From NCBI GenBank assembly GCA_964648465.1, contig CAZYMU010000001.1, forward strand, positions 92,126-156,125: DNA of 64,000 bases. The letters are read 5' to 3'. The notes under the pieces were generated by a model. The model was not told the origin of the DNA, searched no databases, and saw only the letters and a program-made list of their open reading frames with translations. The translations under genes were made by a program, and so were the position numbers. This document shows positions 16,377 through 23,965 of the stretch, piece after piece (the first letter of the stretch is position 1; each line of letters begins with the position of its first letter). This stretch comes from Aminicenans sp964648465. Lineage in GTDB: Bacteria; Acidobacteriota; Aminicenantia; Aminicenantales; Aminicenantaceae.

Positions 16377-16532
16377 TTAACCTGAATTAGTCATAAATTA
16401 TGCCTACACCAATATTTATTTTCCATTATATCTGCTAGTTGCGTTGATTTTTCCTTCAGCATAACATTTAACTCCTTTTCCTTGCAATTCTTTTCCTCTA
16501 TATCAGCATTCTTTATGAATAATCCAGGTTAA
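16377..16532. mobile_element. MITE-like element of 156 bp with 21-bp terminal inverted repeats
   Basis: The left end starts TTAACCTGAATTAGTCATAA and the right end, read on the other strand, starts TTAACCTGGATTATTCATAA. Over 21 bases they match at 19 positions. The interior (about 114 bases) has no reading frame. The element fills the gap between icd and mdh. Its ends are copies of the motif dispersed through the window. A transposase is not encoded, so mobilisation would have to be in trans. Confidence 0.65.
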
Positions 16533-16555
16533 TTAATATTTTAAATTATGTTATA

Positions 16556-17761
16556 TTATTTAACCTGTTTTGAATAATTTTCCCATTTTTCTTTTAAGTC
16601 TGGATCTTGTATGGTTTCCATGAGATAGTTTGAATATTCAGCACCAGTGACTCCTGTAGAACGTCCTGTGATGACAACTTTTTTCTCGAAATTTCCACAT
16701 ATGTCCAGCGCCATCTCCAATTTTCTGGATTTTTCAGGATAGCCAATATAGCTGATGAGCATTGCGGCAGCCCTGATCATGCTGCACGGGTCCGCATATA
16801 TTGCTCTTCCTTCTTTAACCATTCTGGGGGCAGAACCGTGGATAGCTTCGAACATAGAATAGCGTTTTCCTATGTTAGCACTCCCTGCTGTTCCAACACC
16901 ACCCTGAAATTGTGCTGCTTCATCAGTGAGAATATCCCCATAAAGATTTGGAAGGACCAAGACTTTAAACTGGCTTCTGCGTTTGGGATCTATAAGCTTA
17001 GCCGTCATGATATCGATATACCAGTCATCGCATTCTATTCCAGGGTACTCTTTGGCAATCTTATACCCCATATCCAGGAATTTACCGTCGGTAGTTTTGA
17101 CGACATTAGCCTTTGTTACTATGGTAACTTTGTTGATATTATTTTTTTTAGCGTGTTCAAATGCAAGACGAATAATTCTCTCTGCTCCCTGGGAAGTTAT
17201 GACTTTAAAGTCAAATGCAAGGTCATCGGTAACATTTATTCCCTTACTTCCCATGATGTAGGCGCCTTCGGTGTTTTCACGGAAGAAGATCCAGTCAATT
17301 CCTTCTTTTGGAACGCTTACGGGCCTGACATTTGCGAACAGGTCTAAATAACGCCGTAATGCAACATTACAGCTTTCAAGGTTTGGCCATGGGTCTCCTT
17401 TTCTTGGAGTAGTTGTTGGGCCCTTCAGTGTAATGTGGCATTTTTTTATCTTTTCAAGAACATCATCTGGGACGGATATGTTTTGTGCTGCACGGTTCTC
17501 TATGGTCAGACCTTCAATATCGCGCACTTCAACTTTTCCTGCTTTTATTTCTTCCTGAAGCATGAATTCCAGGATTTTCCTTGCCTCTTTAGCGATAAAC
17601 GGGCCTATTCCATCACCGCCAATAATTCCAATAATTATAGGTTTTAATTGAGAAAAATCAGTCCAGTCCTGAGGTTCTTTCAGTTTCTCAACGCGTTTGA
17701 GTTGTTCTTCTATGATCTGAGAGAAGTGCGTCTTTGCTTTTTCGATTATTGTATTATCCAT
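16556..17761 (-). CDS. icd: Isocitrate dehydrogenase
   Basis: This 401-residue member of the isocitrate/isopropylmalate dehydrogenase family contains GGDGIGPFIAKEARKILE near residue 50. The substrate loop SCNVALRRYLDLFANVRPV has the Ser, Asn and Arg residues used by isocitrate dehydrogenases. ENTEGAYIMGS and a C-terminal EAIHGSAPRM cofactor loop follow. It oxidatively decarboxylates isocitrate to 2-oxoglutarate. An N-terminal extension of about 45 residues precedes the fold. NAD versus NADP use cannot be settled by eye. It is divergent from acnB, which makes its substrate, and upstream of mdh. Confidence 0.88.
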   Translation of the reverse strand: MDNTIIEKAKTHFSQIIEEQLKRVEKLKEPQDWTDFSQLKPIIIGIIGGDGIGPFIAKEARKILEFMLQEEIKAGKVEVRDIEGLTIENRAAQNISVPDDVLEKIKKCHITLKGPTTTPRKGDPWPNLESCNVALRRYLDLFANVRPVSVPKEGIDWIFFRENTEGAYIMGSKGINVTDDLAFDFKVITSQGAERIIRLAFEHAKKNNINKVTIVTKANVVKTTDGKFLDMGYKIAKEYPGIECDDWYIDIMTAKLIDPKRRSQFKVLVLPNLYGDILTDEAAQFQGGVGTAGSANIGKRYSMFEAIHGSAPRMVKEGRAIYADPCSMIRAAAMLISYIGYPEKSRKLEMALDICGNFEKKVVITGRSTGVTGAEYSNYLMETIQDPDLKEKWENYSKQVK

Positions 17762-17897
17762 GATTGCTTCTCCGTATAATATTGATATTAATTCGAGTAA
17801 AACAATAACTGTAGAATATTATAATTTTTTACTAGTAAAATCAACTAACATTTGAACTTTTTGGCCTTCTATTATATATTATCCGATCATATATACA

Positions 17898-17915
17898 AGG
17901 GGATAGAAATCCCCT
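17898..17915 (+). promoter_or_regulatory. Hairpin in the acnB leader
   Basis: AGGGGAT (17898-17904) pairs perfectly with ATCCCCT (17909-17915) across a 4-base loop, about 30 bases before the acnB ATG. There is no U-tract, so it is not a terminator. It could stabilise the mRNA or serve as a protein site in the 5' leader. Function is unknown. Confidence 0.35.
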
Positions 17916-17946
17916 CATATTAATAAAATTAAGAGGGAGTGTCATA

Positions 17947-20493
17947 ATGCCAAAATCATATTTCAAAGGAACAATTGAAGAAAGAAAGCATGGAATTCCT
18001 CCGCTGCCCCTAAACCCAAAGGAAACAGAAAAACTATGTAAGTTCTTGGAAGATCCCCAGGAAGGAGAAGAAGGCTTTCTTTTAGATTTATTGAAAAATA
18101 GAGTAGCTCCTGGTGTTGATCCGGCATCAAAGATCAAAGCAGAATGGCTTAAGAAAATAGCTAAAAGCGATGTCTGTTCTCCTGTATTATCAAGAAAAAA
18201 AGCAGTAAAACTGCTTGGCACCATGCTAGGCGGGTACAATGTTGATCATTTGATTTCCTTATTGAAGGATCAGGAAATTGCTCAGGAAGCGGCAGAAGCG
18301 TTAAAAAAGATTATTCTTATTTACCAGAATTTTGATAAGATTGTTGAAATGGCAGGGGCCAACAGATTTGCTAAAGATGTGCTCACATCATGGGCAAAAG
18401 GGGAGTGGTTTCTTTCGAGACCTGACTTTCCGGATAAATTCATGCTTAAAGTCTACAAAGTGGACGGAGAAATAAATACCGATGATTTATCTCCGGCAAA
18501 ATATGCATGGAGCCGCTCAGACATCCCTTTGCATGCCCTTTCCATGGGGGAAACAAGATTTCCTGATGGGATTGAAACAATTAAAAAGTTTCGTAGCGAA
18601 GGAAACCGTGTTGTTTTTGTTGGCGATGTTGTAGGCACAGGTTCTTCTAGAAAGTCCGCAACAAATTCTCTGATGTGGCACACTGGAGAAGACATTCCCT
18701 TTGTTCCAAACAAAAGGAGGGGGGGAATTGTATTAGGTGGTTTGATTGCTCCTATTTTCTTTAATACAGTAGAGGACTCTGGGGGCCTGCCAATCATGTG
18801 CGATGTAAGCAGAATGAAGACAGGAGAGATTATCACAATTGATACAATCTCTAAAAAAATCACGAATGAATATGGAGAAATGCTGACAAGTTTCGAATTT
18901 AAGCCTGCAACACTCAAAGATGAATACAGGGCTGGTGGACGGCTTCTTCTTATTATTGGCCATTCATTGACTGCCAAAGCGCGAAAAGTGCTCGGTATGC
19001 CAGAGGCTGCTTTTTTTACTACTATTAAAAATCCAACACCTATACAAGAGCAGGGATATACTTTAGCCCAGAAAATAGTTGGAAAAGCTTGCGGTGTTGA
19101 GGGAATACTTCCGGGTTCTTCCTGTGAACCAAAAATGACTACGGTAGGATCGCAGGATACAACCGGTACTATGACAGCAGATGAACTGAAAGAACTTGCC
19201 TGCATGGAATTTCAATCAGAGATATTTTTTCAGTCTTTCTGCCATACCGCTGCTTATCCTAAACCTTCAGACGTGAAAATGCATAAATTTCTCTCAGAGT
19301 TTACTGTTGAGCGTAAGGGGGTGGCCATTAGGCCTGGTGATGGAGTCATACATTCGTGGCTGAACCGTCTTTTGGTGCCTGATACCATGGGAACAGCTGG
19401 TGATTCTCACACACGTTTCCCTATTGGATTGAGCTTTCCTGCTGGTTCTGGACTTGTTGCATTTGCTGGGACTTTAGGTTTTATGCCGCTGGATATGCCA
19501 GAGTCTGTCCTTGTAAAGTTTAGCGGCAAAATAAAACCGGGAATTACTCTAAGGGATATAGTAAATGCTATTCCTTATTTTGCCATAAAAAAAGGGATGT
19601 TGACGGTTGAGAAAGAGGGGAAAAAAAATTTTTTTAACGGTCGTATTGTCGAAATGGAAGGTCTTCCTGATTTAACCGTCGAACAGGCGTTCGAATTGAC
19701 AGATGCTACTGCAGAGCGTTCTGCTGCAGGAGGAACTATCTCTCTGAATAGAGAGATAGTGATCAGCTATATTAAGAGCAATATTTCTTTAATGGAGAAA
19801 CTAATAGTTGATGGCTATCAGTATGCACCTAGTTTAAGAAAGAGGATAGAATCCTGCCAGAGATGGCTTGAAAATCCTGTAATTCTGAGGAGAGATGAGA
19901 ATGCCGAATATGTTAAGGTCCTTGAAATAAATCTCCAAGATATTACTGAGCCAATATTAGCTTGTCCAAATGATCCTGATGACGTGAAGATGCTTTCTGA
20001 GGTTGCTGGCACCAAGATTGAAGAAATATTCATTGGATCATGCATGACTAACATAGGCCATTTCAGGGCAGCTGGGAAAATATTTGAAGATGCAGGTTAT
20101 CTTGATACGCGAGTCTGGTTAGCTCCTCCAACAAAGATGGATAGAGCCCAGTTAAAGAGAGAAGGATATTATTCGATATATTCCAGTGTTGGCGCCAGGA
20201 CAGAAATTCCGGGCTGTTCTCTGTGTATGGGCAATCAAGCTAGAGTCAGACCAAGGGCAACTATTATTTCCACATCCACAAGAAATTTCGATAACAGAAT
20301 GGGAGATGAGGTTCAGGTCTTTCTAGGGTCTGCCGAACTTGCTGCTGTATGTGCTCTTTATGGAAAAATTCCTACTCCTGAAGAATATTTTTCCATTTTT
20401 AATAAAAAAATTACTCCAAAGAAAGATGAAATTTACAGATACCTTAAGTTTGATGAGATGAAAGATCTCTCTCTAGAATACGAAAAAGCTTGA
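17947..20493 (+). CDS. acnB: Aconitate hydratase B (bifunctional aconitase/2-methylisocitrate dehydratase)
   Basis: The 848-residue protein has the AcnB domain order. A helical HEAT-like domain (about 1-155) comes first. The swivel domain follows, with DGEINTDDLSPAK and GDVVGTGSSRKSATNS (about 165-370). The catalytic domains then show TTVGSQDTTGTMT, GDSHTRFPIG and the cluster cysteines in GSCMTNIGHFRAAG and CSLCMGNQARV. The three cysteines for the [4Fe-4S] cluster are present. It isomerises citrate to isocitrate. It is divergent from icd across a leader of about 185 bases that carries a hairpin. Confidence 0.95.
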   Translation: MPKSYFKGTIEERKHGIPPLPLNPKETEKLCKFLEDPQEGEEGFLLDLLKNRVAPGVDPASKIKAEWLKKIAKSDVCSPVLSRKKAVKLLGTMLGGYNVDHLISLLKDQEIAQEAAEALKKIILIYQNFDKIVEMAGANRFAKDVLTSWAKGEWFLSRPDFPDKFMLKVYKVDGEINTDDLSPAKYAWSRSDIPLHALSMGETRFPDGIETIKKFRSEGNRVVFVGDVVGTGSSRKSATNSLMWHTGEDIPFVPNKRRGGIVLGGLIAPIFFNTVEDSGGLPIMCDVSRMKTGEIITIDTISKKITNEYGEMLTSFEFKPATLKDEYRAGGRLLLIIGHSLTAKARKVLGMPEAAFFTTIKNPTPIQEQGYTLAQKIVGKACGVEGILPGSSCEPKMTTVGSQDTTGTMTADELKELACMEFQSEIFFQSFCHTAAYPKPSDVKMHKFLSEFTVERKGVAIRPGDGVIHSWLNRLLVPDTMGTAGDSHTRFPIGLSFPAGSGLVAFAGTLGFMPLDMPESVLVKFSGKIKPGITLRDIVNAIPYFAIKKGMLTVEKEGKKNFFNGRIVEMEGLPDLTVEQAFELTDATAERSAAGGTISLNREIVISYIKSNISLMEKLIVDGYQYAPSLRKRIESCQRWLENPVILRRDENAEYVKVLEINLQDITEPILACPNDPDDVKMLSEVAGTKIEEIFIGSCMTNIGHFRAAGKIFEDAGYLDTRVWLAPPTKMDRAQLKREGYYSIYSSVGARTEIPGCSLCMGNQARVRPRATIISTSTRNFDNRMGDEVQVFLGSAELAAVCALYGKIPTPEEYFSIFNKKITPKKDEIYRYLKFDEMKDLSLEYEKA

Positions 20494-20523
20494 GGTAGAG
20501 CAATGATGGATTTTAATGATTAA

Positions 20524-20622
20524 TTTGCACGGAAAAACAGCATTTTCCTGGCTTCGGATCTGGCTCAGCATATCACTGGCGAAGTTCTAAATATAAACGG
20601 CAGTTCTGTGCTTTGTGCTTAA
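20524..20622 (+). pseudogene. C-terminal remnant of a short-chain dehydrogenase (FabG-like)
   Basis: The frame after an in-frame TAA reads FLASDLAQHITGEVLNINGS and stops at TAA 20620-20622. This is the canonical C-terminus of classical SDRs such as 3-oxoacyl-ACP reductase (FLASDxxxxITGxVLxVDGG). The Rossmann fold and the catalytic Tyr/Lys are absent, and acnB ends only 30 bases upstream. The fragment is 32 codons and is therefore a deletion remnant, not a gene. Confidence 0.65.
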
Positions 20623-20686
20623 TACAAGCTTGTGAAATGCTTTAGATTTTGATAGCTTTAGATTGAAACGTAAAAAGGAGGCCAAA

Positions 20687-20944
20687 ATGGAAGAAGAAAT
20701 TGGGAAAATTACTCATTTTTTTTCTAAGATTAATGTTGGAATCCTGATACTATTAAAGGGAAAATTAAAAATTGGGGATATCATCCACATAAAAGGTCAC
20801 ACGACGGATTTTCACCAGAGAATAGAGTCAATGCAGATAGAATACGCTCCTGTTGATTCGATTAAAGCAGGAGTTGAGGCAGGGATTAAGGTAGAGAATG
20901 CTGTACGAGAGAATGATATAGTTTTTAAAGTTACAGATGATTAG
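20687..20944 (+). CDS. Small EF-Tu domain 2-like protein
   Basis: This 85-residue protein starts at the ATG at 20687, which has AAGGAGG about six bases upstream; a longer in-frame start lacks a site. Residues KINVGILILLKGKLKIGDIIHIKGH, read as two adjoining pieces of a beta barrel, resemble domain 2 of translation GTPases (VxxxGVxVLxxGxLKVGDxIxIxG). There is no GTPase domain. Such stand-alone barrels are usually annotated as translation elongation factor-like proteins. Their function is not established. It lies between the SDR remnant and the M23 peptidase gene, which has its own promoter. Confidence 0.7.
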   Translation: MEEEIGKITHFFSKINVGILILLKGKLKIGDIIHIKGHTTDFHQRIESMQIEYAPVDSIKAGVEAGIKVENAVRENDIVFKVTDD

Positions 20945-20971
20945 ATGACGTGATTTGTATGAATAAATTAC

Positions 20972-20999
20972 TTGACATCGAAGTTCTTTTAAATATGAT
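20972..20999 (+). promoter_or_regulatory. Sigma70-type promoter for the M23 peptidase gene
   Basis: TTGACA (20972-20977), a 16-base spacer and TATGAT (20994-20999) give an almost perfect sigma70 promoter just upstream of the ATG at 21016. The implied leader is only about 10 bases, so part of the AAGGAAT ribosome site would lie at the very 5' end. Confidence 0.55.
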
Positions 21000-21015
21000 A
21001 AGCAAGGAATAGATT

Positions 21016-21909
21016 ATGACAAAGAAGTTCTTATCACTGATTATTGTCCCCCATAACAAAGGAAAATCCAAAACTATTACTCTTTCCAAAAAAAACATCA
21101 AGATAACAGCAATCGTTGCCGGGTTCCTATTTGTTATTATTGTTGTATTTCTGGTTGATTACTTTTGTATGAGTGGCACACGCAGCAAATACAAGAAATT
21201 ATGCGAAGAGAGCGCTCAACAAAAAGAAACTCTTGCTCAATATGAAGATTCAGTAAACAAACTGGAAGCAAGAGTTAAGACTTTTGATGAGTACCGTAAG
21301 AGGCTGAACATAATGGCAGGGCTGAAATCTGAGGAAGTTTTAAGCGGAGAACCAGGAATTGGAGGAGGAAGCAGCGAGGAAATTCCTGTTTTGAGTAATT
21401 CAGGGGATTTAGATTTTAGCCACTTACAAAACATAGATGTAAAAGCCGAAGGTATTGGAAATAATCTTAATACACTGGTTAATTTTTTCGAAAATCAAAA
21501 GTTGGAACTGAATGCGACCCCAAGTATCAAGCCAACAAAAGGGTGGATAACTTCTTCATTTGGGATGAGAGATGATCCTTTTACAGGTAAACGAGCTTTT
21601 CATTGGGGGATTGACATTGCAACTCAATATGGAAATCCAGTTATTGCGACGGCGGATGGTGTGGTATTTCAAACAAAAACCGAAAAAATCGGAGGGAGAA
21701 CTATTAAAATAAACCATCCAAGAACAGGTTATACAACCGTTTACTGCCATTTGAGTAAGTATTTAGTTAAGCCTGGTCAGAAGGTAAAGAGAGGGGATAG
21801 TATCGGGTTGGTTGGTAAAACAGGTAGAGCCACGAGTCCCCATGTTCACTATGAAGTCCGCCTAAACGGGAAACGTGTTAATCCTTGGTATTACATACTT
21901 GACGACTAA
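21016..21909 (+). CDS. M23 family metallopeptidase (LytM domain), membrane anchored
   Basis: The protein has 297 residues. A basic N-terminus and one membrane helix (about 31-50) are followed by a coiled coil (about 55-95) and a Gly/Ser linker. A C-terminal LytM/peptidase M23 domain (about 175-295) comes last. Zinc motifs are HWGID (His and Asp ligands) and HVHYEV (catalytic His and ligand His), plus YCHLSKYLVKPGQKVKRGD. It should face the periplasm and cut peptidoglycan cross-links, or activate amidases if degenerate like EnvC/NlpD. Here the residues look intact. Its stop overlaps the convergent fmt stop by 4 bases. Confidence 0.85.
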   Translation: MTKKFLSLIIVPHNKGKSKTITLSKKNIKITAIVAGFLFVIIVVFLVDYFCMSGTRSKYKKLCEESAQQKETLAQYEDSVNKLEARVKTFDEYRKRLNIMAGLKSEEVLSGEPGIGGGSSEEIPVLSNSGDLDFSHLQNIDVKAEGIGNNLNTLVNFFENQKLELNATPSIKPTKGWITSSFGMRDDPFTGKRAFHWGIDIATQYGNPVIATADGVVFQTKTEKIGGRTIKINHPRTGYTTVYCHLSKYLVKPGQKVKRGDSIGLVGKTGRATSPHVHYEVRLNGKRVNPWYYILDD

Positions 21910-22847
21910 GAGACGCTAAACTTATCACCTGGTTTTATTTTTCCCCCAAGAGAAAACGAATAAGCATTCATTTCTTTTTTATTTTCAGGTTGAAGAATTT
22001 CTATAAGGAAAGAATTTCTATCCCCACAACAAATCTCGAGGCCTTCTTTATTTATTTTTAAGATTTCTCCTGGGGAACCGAGTGAACCTTTTTTATCAGT
22101 GCTTTTTCCTTGCAGGATTTTAATACGTTTTTCTTCAAGGAATGTATATGTTGACGGCCATGGGTTAAATGCTTTTACCTGCCTTTCTATATAGGCTGAA
22201 TCTTTTTCCCAGTTAATTTTTCCATCCTCTTTTTTAAGAAGTGGAGCATAGGTAGAAAGAGAATGGTCCTGTTTTCGAGGTTTAATTTTGTCAATTCTGG
22301 ATATGGTTTTAAGTAAGAGGTCTGCTCCGATCAATGCCAGACGGGCTTCAAGGTCTACTGAGCTTTCATAAGAAAAGATTTCAACTTCTTCCTGTGATAA
22401 AATATCCCCTTCATCCATTTTTTCGTTTAGTTTGAAAATAGTTATACCGGTTTTTTTATCACCATTTAAGATAGCCCAATGTACAGGAGAAGCACCTTTA
22501 TATTTCGGAAGAAGAGAGAAATGCATATTGATAGAATCATATTTAGGAAGATAAATTACTGAGCTTGGAATGATCTGGCCGTATGCGACTACAATATTTA
22601 GGTCTGGAGAGGAAGCCTTTATTTTTTCCACTATGATTGGGTCTTTTCGGATTTTTTCAGGCTGATATATTGGGATATCACGGTCAAGGCCAAATTTTTT
22701 TACTGGTGAGATGGCAAGTTTCTTCCCCCTTCCTGAAGGCCTATCTGGTTGGGTAATGATAAGATTTATATAATTGCCTGCATCTAGTATTTTGTTAAGA
22801 GCAGGGAGAGCTGATTTAGGGCTTCCGAAGAAAACGATTTTCATCAA
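21906..22847 (-). CDS. fmt: Methionyl-tRNA formyltransferase
   Basis: The protein (313 residues) has an N-terminal formyltransferase domain with catalytic Asn and His in SINMHFSLLPKYKGASPVHWAI and Asp in KMDEGDIL. The C-terminal OB-like domain (about 205-313) contains VKAFNPWPSTYTF. It formylates initiator Met-tRNA with 10-formyl-THF. It overlaps def by 4 bases (ATGA), the standard def-fmt operon, so formylation and deformylation are encoded together. Confidence 0.93.
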   Translation of the reverse strand: MMKIVFFGSPKSALPALNKILDAGNYINLIITQPDRPSGRGKKLAISPVKKFGLDRDIPIYQPEKIRKDPIIVEKIKASSPDLNIVVAYGQIIPSSVIYLPKYDSINMHFSLLPKYKGASPVHWAILNGDKKTGITIFKLNEKMDEGDILSQEEVEIFSYESSVDLEARLALIGADLLLKTISRIDKIKPRKQDHSLSTYAPLLKKEDGKINWEKDSAYIERQVKAFNPWPSTYTFLEEKRIKILQGKSTDKKGSLGSPGEILKINKEGLEICCGDRNSFLIEILQPENKKEMNAYSFSLGGKIKPGDKFSVS

Positions 22848-23371
22848 GATATGGCTTCTTCTTTTATTTTTTTTAATTTTTTCCTAATGAGGCTTTTTTT
22901 AAGGGGTGAGAGATAATCTATGAATAACTTTCCATTCAGGTGGTCAATTTCGTGGCAGAAAACTCTAGCAAGAAGACCTTCAGCTTCTATGATTTTTTCT
23001 TCACCTTTAAGGTCAATTCCTTTAACATGAACAGTAGAAGGCCTGATGAGTTTTTCACTTATGCCAGGAATGGAGAGGCAACTTTCCTCCAAAACAATTT
23101 CTCCTTTGGGAGTGAATATTTCTGGGTTCAATAGAATAATTAGATCCTTACTGTTTTCTCCTACAGAAAGGTCAACGGTTATGAGCCGTATGCTACGATT
23201 AACTTGAGGAGCAGCAAGTCCTATTCCAGGAGCTTTATGCATTGTAAAAACCATATAGTGAGCAAAACTTAGAATATCTTCATCAATATTTTGTATTTTT
23301 TTTGATTTCTTAGTAAGAATAGGATTTCCGTATAGTATAATTTGAAGAACGGACATATTTTTTTGTAGCAA
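22844..23371 (-). CDS. def: Peptide deformylase
   Basis: All three deformylase motifs are present in this 175-residue protein: GIGLAAPQV (49-57), EESCLS with metal-ligand Cys98 (the usual Gly before Cys is Ser here), and HEIDH with His140, Glu141 and His144. It removes the formyl group from nascent proteins. I favour the TTG at 23371, because AGGAGGAGAGAG ends a few bases before it. The internal ATG 15 bases later is about 20 bases from that site. The gene leads the def-fmt operon. Confidence 0.93.
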   Translation of the reverse strand: MLQKNMSVLQIILYGNPILTKKSKKIQNIDEDILSFAHYMVFTMHKAPGIGLAAPQVNRSIRLITVDLSVGENSKDLIILLNPEIFTPKGEIVLEESCLSIPGISEKLIRPSTVHVKGIDLKGEEKIIEAEGLLARVFCHEIDHLNGKLFIDYLSPLKKSLIRKKLKKIKEEAIS

Positions 23372-23595
23372 TTCTCTCTCCTCCTATATTCTAAAATAAT
23401 ATATCATTTACGTAAAGAATTGAAAATTATTTTTTACCCAAATTTTATCCTCTTTAGCTGCTTGGAAAAAAATGCATTATGGTTTTTTTGTAAAATAGAG
23501 ATTGGTATCAGGTCAGCTGCCTCAAAAACAGTTTAGGTGTTTTATAACTGTAGGTTATGAAAAATGATAAAATTAGATAAATATCTAACTTCAGG

Positions 23596-23952
23596 TTATA
23601 ATCCTTTATACTTGATAAATTTGTTTTTTTCTAAGTGCTGAAGAAATATCGATAGTCTGTCATAAAGAGGTTTTAGTTTTTCTCCAAATTTGTCCTGCAT
23701 GAGTTTTGCAATCTCTTGGACTGTATTTGTATCGTTCAGGTTTTCCCAGACAAAGCTGCCGACAGCATCGAGTCTTACCTTGTAAAAAGGTCTTTTTAGA
23801 TGAGAAATAATGTATTTCTTTGAAAAAGTACTCTTGAATTTTGGTTTTAATAGAATGACTAATCCTTCCTTATTTTTTTTCCAGTCAACACAACGGATAG
23901 GAATTAAGTCTAGAAGGTTTATTTCTTTTTCTGCCTCTATTTTTTTCTTCAC
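23596..23952 (-). CDS. PqqD-family protein without a radical SAM partner
   Basis: This 118-residue protein has a C-terminal half (about 60-112) with the PqqD pattern: VGSFVWENLNDTNTVQEIAK, then a winged-helix-like LQHLEKNKFIKYKG end. PqqD proteins chaperone precursor peptides to radical SAM enzymes in RiPP pathways. Here no radical SAM maturase or precursor peptide lies next to it. It sits 13 bases after the OPT transporter gene on the same strand. The N-terminal 50 residues are basic and not typical of PqqD. Function here is open. Confidence 0.6.
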   Translation of the reverse strand: MKKKIEAEKEINLLDLIPIRCVDWKKNKEGLVILLKPKFKSTFSKKYIISHLKRPFYKVRLDAVGSFVWENLNDTNTVQEIAKLMQDKFGEKLKPLYDRLSIFLQHLEKNKFIKYKGL

Positions 23953-23965
23953 AATTAGGTTGTAT

